Assembly: GCA_023846275.1 (NCBI GenBank)
Contig: CM043872.1
Span: forward strand, 12,641,170-12,705,169
DNA from: Vanilla planifolia
Lineage: Eukaryota; Streptophyta; Magnoliopsida; Asparagales; Orchidaceae
Reading direction: 5' to 3'
DNA length: 64,000 bases
Below are positions 50,701-62,700 of this stretch, in pieces. The position numbers and the translations under genes are program-made. Position 1 is the stretch's first letter; each line of letters begins with the position of its first letter. The notes beneath the pieces were generated by a model that saw nothing but the letters and a program-made list of their open reading frames with translations, was not told where the DNA came from and ran no database searches.

Positions 50701-53700
50701 ATTTCTGTAGATGATAGTGAATGCTTAAGAATTATAAGTTGTCTGTTAGTGTCGAAAACTAATTTAGAGGATTGGAGAAAGAACATTTTTAGCATGTCTG
50801 TTACATGTAATGAAAAGAGATATATATCGATCATAGAATGTGGTAGTTCTATGAATGTCATTTTCTACACATTTTTAATTAGGGCCAATCTCAAGACTGA
50901 ATCTCATCCTAATCCTTTCCATGTGAGTTAGGTCAGCACAATCTTCTTACTTATGATATCTGGATGTCTTGTTCTCTTAAAAATTGGTAGTTATGAAAAT
51001 AATGTGTGGTGTGATGTTCTCTTTATAAACATAACACATCTTACTTGGAAGATCATGACCTTATGACATGAATGTCATTTATTATGATAAAGAGAATATA
51101 TATGTATTCAAATTTAATAGTAAAACCATCAAACTATTATTTTTAAAACTTATGGACAAGCTTGCAATTCATAAGACCTAATTTGAAAATAACCTACATA
51201 GCCTCAACACAAAGATGCCAAACGCAATTAATTACCTTTTTAAGAGATGATTTGTATATGCTTAGACCTATAGTGATTATTAATAAACTAATTTTTAAGA
51301 GTTTTATGAATTTTCTAATCTAATTTTATTCTTTATCATATATATGAAAGAATAAAATGGAGATGGAGACATCCATTAACTTTTGATATTTAACATTCTA
51401 TCTTAATTTATTGATATTACCCTTAAAGAGTTTCTTAATGTACTACCTTCTATACGAGACATACAGTATGTCATCGACCTAATACTTGGATCTCAATTGC
51501 CAAAGCTTCCTCATTATTGAATGAATCTCATTGAACATAACAAACTAAAAAAGAAGTTGATGAACTACTTCAAAAATATTTCTTATAAGAAAGCTTTAGC
51601 CTATATATAGTTATTACACTTTTAACTCCTAAAATGGATGGCTCATGACATGTGTGTTGATTGTAAAGCTATTAACAAATTACGAAAAAAAGGTCGATTT
51701 CTTGTCTCATGAGTAGATAATCTATAGACCTTGTGCTTGCTTCGAACATCTTAAAAATAAACCTTCGTTATGGTTATCATCAAATTAAGATTCATCATAG
51801 AGACGAATGAAAAATTGCTTTTAAAACTTCTAATGATCTTTACGAGTGATTAGTGATATCTTTCAGTTTTCGAAATGTCTCAAGTATATTCATACATTTG
51901 CTGAACATTGTTCTCAAACTATTAATTGAAAAAATTTGTCATTTATTTTGATGATATCTTAATCTTTAGTCTTGATGAGACATCTCTTCTAGAACATCTT
52001 AAACTTGTTTTGTATAAACTTAAAAATTATACATAAATCTAAAGTGCTCTTTCATGTAAAATGAAATTAATTTCTTAGGATTTGTAATATCAATTATTGG
52101 CCTTTAACTTAGCATATCAAAAATTAAAATTATTTTAGATTATCTTATCCCAAAGAGCATAATTAAAATTAGAAGTTTTTATGAGCTTACAATATTTTAT
52201 AGAAGATTCGTAAGAAATTTTAGCATAATAGTGATTCTAATTATAGATAATTTGAAGAATAAGTATATGATGTGTTGGTTAACAAAAAGCTTTTAATCAA
52301 ATCAAACTACTCATGACTTCAACTTCTATTCTACATTTACCTTATTTTTATAAAGTCTTTGAGGTCTTAAGTGCTTTTGAAATTAAAATTAGTGGACTTA
52401 GTCAGGATAATCACTCATTTGTTTACTTTAATGAAAACTAAATTTCACTAGAAATCGATATTCTACGTATGATAGAGAATTATTAAAATATTGTATAATG
52501 AATTTATCTTGAACACAAATTATCATGTTTTAAAATATATCAATACACAAAGAAAGTTGAATCATAGATATACAAATTGGATTAAATATTTGCAAAATTA
52601 TTCTTTTGTTTTCAAATATAAATAAAAAAAGATAACAAATTTGCTAATGTATTTTCTAGAATAATGTTAATAATCACTTTCTTAGAATCACAAATCCTTG
52701 GATTTAATAGGATTAAGAATGATTACTTAGTTTATAAAGATTTCGACAATATCTATAATGAGTTAAAAGATAAATTCTCTACTATTTGTAATAATTATGC
52801 TATTATCAATGATTATTTATTTAAAGAAATAATTATGTATCTCAAATATACACTTAGAGATTTATTAATTATAAAATTATATTATTGGATGAATTATAAC
52901 ACACATGGGATGAGACAAAACTACTTACTTAGTTGAATCTCAATTCTATTGGACACCATCAAATGAGACATCAATCGAATTGTTTCTTAATTTTATATAT
53001 GTTAGCAAGCCAAAATAACTAAACAAAAAGCATGATAATATATAAGCTCATCTATTTCTTGCCAAAGTTGGGAATATCTCTCCATGGACTTCATTTTAGG
53101 CTTACAAAGAACACAATATTATGATAACATCTTTGTAGTCGTAGACGTTTTTCAAAAATGACACTTAATACCATGTTCTAAAACAAATGTCTTGTATATT
53201 GCAATGCTTTTCTTTAGAGAGGTTATTTAGTTACATAGTTTGCCTTCAATTATTGTCTTTGATCGTGATGTTAGATGTCTTTTATTTTTAGAAAATATTT
53301 TGAAAATTATTTGAAACATAACTTTTCATCCCCTAATAGATAGACAAATTGAGATTGTTAAGAAAGAATATAGGAACTTGGGACTTACACTTACATCAAA
53401 ATTTACATATAATATTAATATTTCAAAAACAAATAAACAAACACCATTTGAGATCGTAGGGTTATAATCTAAAACGTTATGTTGACTTGCTTGATATGTT
53501 TATACACACATTTTCTTAACTTTTACTTTTGTATATGATTTTCAAACAAAATATAAGGAAATCAAGGAACAAATTGAAGCAAACAATGCAAAGTATGTAA
53601 AAGTTATTAATCAAAATAGATATTTAAGGGAATTTAATAATGGAAATCATGTACTAATTTGCATTCTCTTAAAGTGTTATTATTTCATAAAATACAAAAA

Positions 53701-56700
53701 ATTACATATGCAAGCTTATGGGTCTTTCAAAATTGTTAAAAAAATTAGTACAAATTCTTATATTCTTGATTTGTTATTAGACATGTTTATTAATCCGATT
53801 TTTAATATTCACGACATTTTGTTTTATAGAGATACATCATAACATAGCTTCATACAGTCTGACTCTTGTGCAGGTGAACATGATAGTCAATTACTAATAC
53901 TATTAATGTCAATTTTTTGAGGTTGATAAGATTATTATTGATGAACATTCCTCTAGTATTGCCATGTCTTGCTGGTTCTTTGTTCATTGAAACATCATCT
54001 GTCATTTAAAAATACTTTGATGACACAAGAATAATTGGAAAAGTTAGCTCTACAACTTGTAGATGATTACCTTGACTTTAACTCTACAAAGTAGAGTTTT
54101 GTTCAATTAAACGAAAATGTAGCACAAAAGAAAGAAATGACGGCATAACAATAATACAGATCCATAATAATATCTCAAACTCGAATTATTAATTTAAAAC
54201 CCCAAAATTTGATATATGCATAATATTTTAGAGAACATACAAATTTTAGTCTTAAAAAATTATGATTCATCTTTACATCATCATGAGTGCATGTTTAATA
54301 TTATATTAATGAAAATATTCAAAATATCCAAATATATAGATGAAAATATTTAAATAGATAAAAAATATGTTTTTATCATAACGTTTTTAAGTAGTTAAGA
54401 AATATATTTTTGTATTAATGAATTATATGGATATCAAAGTCTTCAAAAAACAGGTAAAAAGTATATTTATGTATTAAAGAATTATGCAGGCATAAATTTT
54501 TTTAAAAAATAGATAAAAGTTTGTTTTAATATTAAATAATTATTTGTAATTTTTTATTTAAATGATCTCTCATGAATGAATGAAGGGTAAATTGATTGTG
54601 ACTAAAGAAAATGCATTGTTTGGTGACTTGAGTGTTTGAATTAGTTTGGTAGTTTTTTCTTGGATTCATTTTAATGGGTGAATCATTACTTTTTTATCTT
54701 ATCAACTCTATTTCCCTTTCATTAAGCCTTTTTGTCACTTTTCATTTAATCCAAGCAGTTACTTCATTTCATCTCACGACCTAATCCCCTCTCTTATTAC
54801 ATCTTATACTCACAAAAAAAGTTACATAAAGGAAGGAAAAAGCTATCAAGCTTCACCAACCAAGCTATCGAGAGCACAAAAAGATAAACCATCACATTAT
54901 TTTATTTCATTTTAGATTTTGGATTTATTTTTATATTTTCTTTCATTACTACTATTAACACCCATTAAAACTCACTCATATATTTTTACAAAGGAAGCAT
55001 TAATAGTTATTTTTTGTAGAAGAATCAATCACCAATATCATATTGTCATTAAATAGAGTATCTATAAACTCTATTTATTTTTGTGCATTGCTAGTCATAA
55101 TTTCTCATGAGTGTTCAAATGTTCATTTTTTGTTTAGCTCAGCATTCATTTCATATGGGCTTTCATGTAATGTTTTATGTGACGAGTTCCATGTAATAAG
55201 CTTATAGTAAATATTTTATTTTTGTATTTGAAGCTCCAATTGCACTTGCTCTTTATGGAATTCATACTCTCTATATTCATATTGAATTATTTGTTCTTGT
55301 CTCATATCATACCTGTCTTGTCAAAAAAAAACTTTGCTCTTCAGAGTTTAATTTCAGGTAGTTTTTCAATACTTTGATGCCAAATGATGAAGAGAAACAA
55401 AAGGTCTTTCATTCCAACTGTATGAGTGGAACCAAAGGAATTTAAGTTAAAACATAGAAAAATGTGGTTCTAATACTATTCAATTTACAAATGCCTACTC
55501 TTAGGCTCTAGTTATGCCCTGGCTGGAAAATTGGTTATAGTTGATTATCAATGATAGAAAATTGGTTAAAAAGATAGAGAGAAAAGGGGTAATACCCACC
55601 AAATGAGTTTCACTAAAGAGTTACATAAATGAAGGAAAAAGTCATCAGGTTTTACCCACACTCAGGCCACTAAGCAAGAGCACAAAAAGATAACTCAAAT
55701 TATCAAATTGCATTTTTTTTATTTCAAATTTTGGGCTTATTTATGCATGGTCTTTCATTACTACTACCAACACTCATTGAAACCCACTCAGACATTTTGT
55801 TGCAAATGAAGTATTAATACCTACTTTTTATAAAAGAACTGGTCACCAATACTGCTTTGTTGTTAAATAGAGTTTCTAGAAGCTTTATTTATTTTTGTAA
55901 ATCGTTGTTGATAATTTCCCATGAGTTAAAATTTAAATATCACAGATTTGTAATTTGAACATAGGTTAGAGCTAAGAACCCCCAAGTTTAGATAGGGTTG
56001 AAGTTAAGTTCAGACTTAAAAGAGACCATGGATGGCATTAAGGTGAGGGAGAGCTCTCGAGTTCCTTATAAGGTGAGCTTGAGAGTCTCGATTAAGCCCT
56101 AAAAGAAGTCTAAGGTTATTGATGGTTCTGGGTAGGTTTGGTTAAACGAAGAATTTAACTCAAAGACTTCAAAATAAATACTCTAGGTTTTCCTATTAAG
56201 TATTACGTAAGGTTTGTAGAATTTTTTTACTTGAAAAGCCATATGCCTAAATGGACATTTGTGTTGCCAAAAAAGTGTTGCAAGCTTTGGGTTGTTAAGT
56301 CCCAAGGAAAAAACTGTTACAAAAGTGGGTTCAAATGTTTAGTCTTTGTTCAACCCAAAATTAGCTTTATATGGGTTTCATATAATTCCTCATATGATAT
56401 ATTTCATGTGATGGGTTTCATGTAATAGGTTTATGATAAATATTTTATTTTTGTATTTAAAATCCAAATTTTACTTGCTCTTGATGTGATTCATGCTCTC
56501 TATGTTCATGTTGAAAATTTTTTTAGAATCTTGTTGATTTTGCAATTTCAAAAGAATATTAATTTTCCCATCATGTTAATTTCAAATTCAGAATTCATTT
56601 TCTTTATAAATTCATTACATAATTTTTGAGTTGTTGAGCCAAAAATGATATTAGTTACATAAATTTTGACTAATAATATTTTTTTATTTTACTTTTTATA

Positions 56701-59700
56701 AACAGTGTACTATTCACATGTCATTTCTTAAAATCATGGTTAAGTATATATTTGCTCAAACAAATACACCAAGCTTGAGGAGCTTTTTTCACATTGAAGA
56801 ATGCTTTTTTAAGTCTAAATGCATGGGTTGGATGTTGAAAATTTTCAAGAGCAATTCGATGTAGACTTCTGCAAAAATTTGAACTCCTTAAAGCATAAAA
56901 ATACTGGTATGAGTCAAATTGCTTCCAAACATGCCACTAATGCTTAAGTCTCTTCAAAATCTATCCTTTTATTTGATCGTATTTTTTCATCAAAAGTCTA
57001 GCCTCTTAATGGTTACAACATTATCATTTAGTTTGTTCTTGAATACCCATCTATTTCAAACTACGAGATGTGTTTTTGGTCTTTCTACTAATTCTCAAAT
57101 ATCATTTCTCATAAATGGGTTTAGTTCTTTGTGCATGGCTAAGAATCAAAAATCACTTTTTAATGCTTCTATAGTTTTTTATTCTACTTGATAATGAAAT
57201 TGAATGAATTTCTTTTCTTAAAGTTACATGCATTTGTACTTTATTTGTAGGATCTTCTAGAATTAATTCTTGAGGATGGCCTTTATTATATATGAATTCC
57301 TTTGGTAATACATCCAAATGGTCATTTTTATCTTGACTATCTTCTTGATTATTTGAAGTATTATTCTGGTATCTAAACTTAATTTTTAAAATTTTTCAAC
57401 ATCTTTTATATCAATTTCTTTTTAAGAATATTGGATTCATAAAAAAATAACTCAGATTGATTCTTCCTCTGTTAATGTATTTTTGTTGAAAATCTTTAAA
57501 GTCTTATTTTGAAAAATTCTCTCATTCTAGAAAAATTCCTCATAAAGGTAATTTTTTATTTTTTTTATTTTAAGACATAATGCGTGCACCACAAAAACTT
57601 TAAACAAAAATATTAAGGGTTTTCTTATTATTCCATAATTCATATAGAGTTGTTTAGATTAAAGGCCTTATTAAAATTTTGTTCAACATGCAACAAGTAG
57701 TATTAACTATTTCAACCCAAAAATATTTTGATAGATTGAACACATTTAACTCAAGTCTAACCATTTTAACAAGAGTTATATTCTTTTTTTTGTCATACTA
57801 TTTTGTTGAAGTGTGTGTGGTGATACAAAATTATATTTAATGCTTATTTCCTTACAAAATTTTTCAAAGTCTTTATTTTCAAATTCATTATCATATCCAT
57901 GTTGAATTCTATTTATTTTTAATCATTTTTTCACTTGAATTCTTTTAACTAGTTTTCATAAATTGTCAACATTGTCACTTTTTTGTTATGAATATAACCT
58001 AGATATATCTAGAAAAGTCATCAATTTTTATTAATTCATATTTTTTTTATCATCTAGACTTGTGATTTGCATTGGACCAAATAAATCCATATGGATTAGC
58101 TCCAATAACCTAGAAGTTATTGGTTTATTTGTTGACCTAAAAGTGGCTTTAGTTTTCTTTACTTTTAGGCATGAAATACATTAGATTTTTACCTTAAAAT
58201 AAAAGGAAGGTAGTACTTTAATTAAGTCAAATTTTGATGCTTTATGCAATTATTAAATTAGTATGTTCTAATTTTATATGTCATAAGTTAGTTCTTTGTA
58301 CTTAAGTCTTAAGGCAAATTTGATTATAATTGTTGTCATATAAGTCTATAATGTAGATGTTATCATGCCCAAACCCAATAAATAGAATATGTTTGTTTTT
58401 CTTAATTAAGTGATTAGAGGAATAAAATACTATGTTAAATGTTTTATCACATAATTGAATTAATAAATTATGTTTTAGTCCATCTATGTAAAGGAATTTA
58501 TCAATTAAGGAGGATTGAGAAATTACCCATTTTTCTTATCCCTTTTGTCTTCTTTCTAGAATTAAAATAGCATAGCTTCTATCTTTGATCTTGAAAATTG
58601 CAAATCTATTTGCATTCCCAATCATGTCTTGAACATGTATTGTCCAAGTACCATTTACCTCCCATGATTCTACTTTGGAGACATGCCTACAAAATGAATT
58701 TAGGCTTTGCTTTTTGGCACCCAAACTGACTTGGGTATATCTAGATTAGATCTAACATTAAATTCACTAAGATATTTAGGTATCCAAGCATAGCTAGTTT
58801 GGTTCATTTCAAAGGAGTTTTTAATTGAATGTACATGTAATATATGATTGATTCTATCATAATAATTACAGTTCATGTTTGGAATATAAGTCATAAAATA
58901 GTTTGTGTTTGTTTTGTGTTGTAAGAGTTTTTAGCATATGAAATGTTTTAAGGAGCATAATAAGCATATGCAAATAAATCAAATTTTGCATATGGAGAAT
59001 AGCTTTTCCAGATTTTCATTTACATGTGAAATATGCAAATTTTGAATGTGAGACTTTTTCATGTCAAGCAAGGTTATCCTTCAATTTTGCATTTTTTTAA
59101 CAAAGAAATAGCATTTGCTAGGGCATCTTTCAATTAACTTTGAAGATTTAACTCTTGTTGTAAATATTCACAAATTATAAGATAATCATCATATTCATGC
59201 TTGGTTTTATCATGTGAAGCATAGTTATCTAAGAGTTCTTGTTTTTATAATTTACATTCTTTTTCCAATATGGGATATTTTTTCTTCCAATTTTTGTATT
59301 CACCTAGTAAATCAAAAACTACATCCTCTAATTCGCTATATAACTTATGGGGTCATGTAACGTTTCAAATTTTGGATCGTTTTCTTGAGCCAATAAGCAT
59401 AAGTTCATTGCTGAGCTCAATTTATGAAGAGTTAGCCTTTTCGTAATCATTTTAGTAGATACCATCACCTTCTTTTACTTTTAAACTTTTTTATAAGGGC
59501 ATTTTGGCCCAATATGTCTAGGTTTGTTTCAGTTGTAGTATATGGGTTTTTTTTTTATTTTTGCAAGCTCAAGTATTGAAATTGAGAGTTATGATTTTTT
59601 ATCTTGCTTTTAATTTTTTGACCTTGCTTAAAGTTGTTCAAGGTGCTTTGATAAGTAAGCTCTCTCCTTGGTCCGATCATCCATATGTTCATCTTCATTT

Positions 59701-62700
59701 TCAATTTGTTGAGGGATTAAGATATTTTGAGTGCAATTGGTTTCTTTTGTTGTGGGTGTAAGATACTTTTGATTGCAATTGGTTTTTTTATTTGCTTCAT
59801 ATTTTGTTCATGCATAATTAAGAAACCTATTAACATGTCTAAATAATGTATTGAAGTTCTTTGTACTCAATTATAGTCACTTTTGTAACTCACTCCTTGG
59901 GCATGCCTCTAAGGACTTTGCTCACAAGTTTATGGCTAGAAATGATTTTTCTAAGTGAATGTAGGTTATTAATAATATTAGTAAATTTATCAATCATCTC
60001 GGTTATTGAGTTATCATTTTTCATAAAAAAACAATTTATACTCGTGAATTAGAATGTTGACACATGATTCACATAATTCATTCATACTTTTACAAGTAAT
60101 TACCAATTTATCCCAAATGTTTTTTACTTTATTTAGCATACAAACTTTTAAGTAATCATTAGGAATCAATGCATAATATAATGGACCTAACATTTAAATC
60201 TACCAAAGAGATTTCTAATGAAAATCATTAATGAAAGGGTTTTTTAATTATATCATCATCTACTATTTTTTAAGAGACAACCAACCATTTTGAATCATGT
60301 TCTAAATTCTAAAGTCAATTGATTGAAGGAATTGTATTATTCGCATTTTCTAAAACAAGAAAGGAGTTTTATCGAATATAATGGCTCACTCTTGGTTGTG
60401 AAGTTATATAAAGCATTGAATCAAATATCCTTTTGGGTCCCCGATACACTCAAGAAGGGGATAATTTGAGTGTTAATTTTTGCAAATCGGCACTTTCAAA
60501 ATCAAACTCAAATTCTCAACACAATGGATATAACTTTTACTATGCACTAAGATAATAAAGTACAAGAAAGAAAATATAGCAAAAAAACGAAGTCATATTT
60601 TTTTAAGTGATTGTACTCTTATCCAAATGGTCCTTAATTGATTTGTATTTGAGTCTACTCTGTTTTTTCTTTTTTTCATCATAATTAGTGGAGAAACCAC
60701 TTACAACCGAGTCTTTTTGTTTAAGCTAACTCAAATCTTCGTACATCCACACTACCCTGGAGTGGGTACCTCACCTTCATATAAAACCTCGAAGTAGGCA
60801 TCTTATCTTCACACAAAGTCTCGAAGTAGCCTATCCTCATCTCCACACTCTTAAGGCTCTAAGTAAGCCTTTACAACAATTAAAAACAAAAGTTCACAGA
60901 ACTCTTACAATAACAGATTTACAAGTTGTCCTATATTGACAACATATTGTCTTATTGAATGAATATGAAATGTAATATTAGACCTTATAGATTTAAAGCT
61001 AAAAAGATGTAATTGTAGCTTTAAGCTCTAGTAAATCAGTTCTTTTTCAAGAAATTAGAATATCAAATGAAGCAACTTGTCCCTTGACCTTATCATCTCA
61101 ACTTTTAAAGCAACATTTGTATTTGTTATAACTTCTTAAATGTTTAGAGCAATGTTCATATTTTTTTAGCCATTATACCTTATTGGATGATCTATTGATT
61201 GGATCAGATGGTTTGTTATTTATTAATTTTGATAGGTTAGAAAAAATACTAGATCGTCCAATAGAGCATTCGATTGTCCATCAGACGAGGATTGAATAGT
61301 CTAATGATAACGCGATAGAAACTTGATTTTTGACCATTTTAAACTCAATTAATCAAACTGAAGGGCATTTGATTGAATATCGAACTAGCCAATAGAACTA
61401 CTAATATACTAACAAGTTTCTTTAATGGTGAGATCCTTCCCACTTATTAGTTTGTTGATCATCAAATTGATGCAGATGACTGATCGAACTGTTCGATGAT
61501 TCTATTATTCAGGATCCTTAGCCAATTTGAATATTTTGATTCTTAAATTAGTCTTGTTTAAGTCTGCGTGTTCATAATGATTTATATTTTTTTTTAAAAA
61601 CATGAATGTAAATAATATGTAATGAGTCAATACTATTAATTTTATATGAAACTAATCTCATAAGTTATGGCCCAAAATTAATCTTTTTATCTTGTACTCG
61701 CCATCCATGTTTCCAAAAGTTCATGCATAGTATTCAAGCAAGCTTTGGTAGCTCCTCTATATTCTTTAGACATCCTTGTGCTTCTTTATAGTTCCTTTGA
61801 GAGCTATAAACATTGGAAAGCTTCTTGGAACTTCCTTTTTTATTACTTGTCTAGTAAATCTTTAACAAACACTAGATGATCTGTTAAAAACCATTTAATT
61901 ACGTTTTTATCATCAAAATCATTTTGATCCAACTTTGACTTATGGGATCTAACAATAAGACTTGGCTAATTTCAACTGAAATTCTTGAGGTGGCACATGG
62001 GCTTTGAACATGAGGAAATTTCAGAAATAGCTTATCTATCATCAAGTTAGAATATCAAGAAATGTGGCTGTATGCTTTCACAAGACGTGCATGGTATTCT
62101 TGTTTCTCAAGATTCAAAGCTGAAGAATAGGCCACAAGTTGCAGCATTGAAATGTTTTTCTTATCCGCAATCACCTTAATGTGGTTCAAGTATATAGAAA
62201 TGTGGTTGGGTTTTTTTTTTGTTGATTTAAAAAATCTATGTGCAGCGATTAATGCAAGATTGATGTAAAGGAAATACAATAAAAATGAACGAGAAGCTCT
62301 ATTCCGTACTGGAGAATTTAATTCATCTTCTAGTGTAGAGTTGAAGTCATTTTCCTGGAGAATTGAAGTCATCTTCTAGTGTAGACTTGAAGTCATTTTC
62401 TACTGGAGTGTTATCTTGTCCTATCTCCTCTTTTGCTTATTAGTATGACAGAGTGAAGAGAATTTGCCTCCAGTTCCAGGACAAGAACTCCTACAAGGAA
62501 TCTCTTTTGCTACTCTTTTTTGCCATTTTCTTTTCATCTCAGAACCTTTTTTTTTCCTATAGACCCATCACTAACTGCATCAAAGGGTTATCGCTGGAGG
62601 AAGATTATTAATTGTAGAAAAGCATGGTCTTCATTTAAAAACTGTAATTGGATTGCATTCTTCTTTCTCCATGATCATCTACCATGATGAATTCATCAAA

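Larger units (their letters stand above)
41270..54808 (+). mobile_element. Ty3/Gypsy retrotransposon (plus strand), level 3 of the nest
   Basis: 5' LTR ~41,270-42,047 and 3' LTR ~54,118-54,808 align in direct orientation (gagaacataaaaatattag against gagaacatacaaattttag; aagggtgaattgg against aagggtaaattga). A decayed initiator-Met primer binding site (tttgatattagagaag) follows the 5' LTR at 42,048-42,063. The Tat-type element then interrupts. The body resumes at ~49,245 with gag, protease, reverse transcriptase, RNase H and integrase in Gypsy order, ending at ~53,840. All frames are broken. Without its passenger the element would be about 6.6 kb. Confidence 0.88.
40945..56510 (-). mobile_element. 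Small LTR element (TRIM-like, minus strand), level 2, split by a Gypsy insertion
   Basis: A unit at 55,410-56,510 recurs as two separated halves: 40,945-41,265 matches 55,415-55,605, and 54,815-55,295 matches 55,607-55,930 plus 56,330-56,510. Removing the Gypsy element between 41,270 and 54,808 rejoins the halves. The two units would be LTRs separated by only ~115 bp. On the minus strand that spacer starts with a primer-binding-site-like ttggcatcaaagtattg at 55,372-55,388. No coding capacity is seen, as in TRIM elements, though these LTRs are long for that class. The ~400 bp at 55,930-56,330 occurs only in the right unit. Confidence 0.62.
38665..61954 (-). mobile_element. SIRE-type Copia retrotransposon (minus strand), level 1 of the intron nest
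   Basis: LTRs at ~38,665-40,414 and ~60,450-61,954 align along their length in direct orientation. On the minus strand the 5' LTR (the right copy) is followed by a decayed primer binding site (gtgtatcggggacc), then gag, integrase and the first half of reverse transcriptase down to ~56,520. Pol resumes at ~40,935 with the end of reverse transcriptase and RNase H, then a polypurine tract (aaaaaggtaaga) at 40,415-40,430 and the 3' LTR. Pol is thus split by ~15.6 kb of younger insertions. Without them the element would be about 7.7 kb. Flanks (gtaaag left, ataag right) do not make a convincing target duplication. Confidence 0.9.

Noticed and set aside
61955..61959. Target-site duplication of the SIRE-type element (ataag against taaag at 38,659-38,663)
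   Set aside because: Only three of five positions agree and the left boundary is uncertain, so it is not reported as a duplication.
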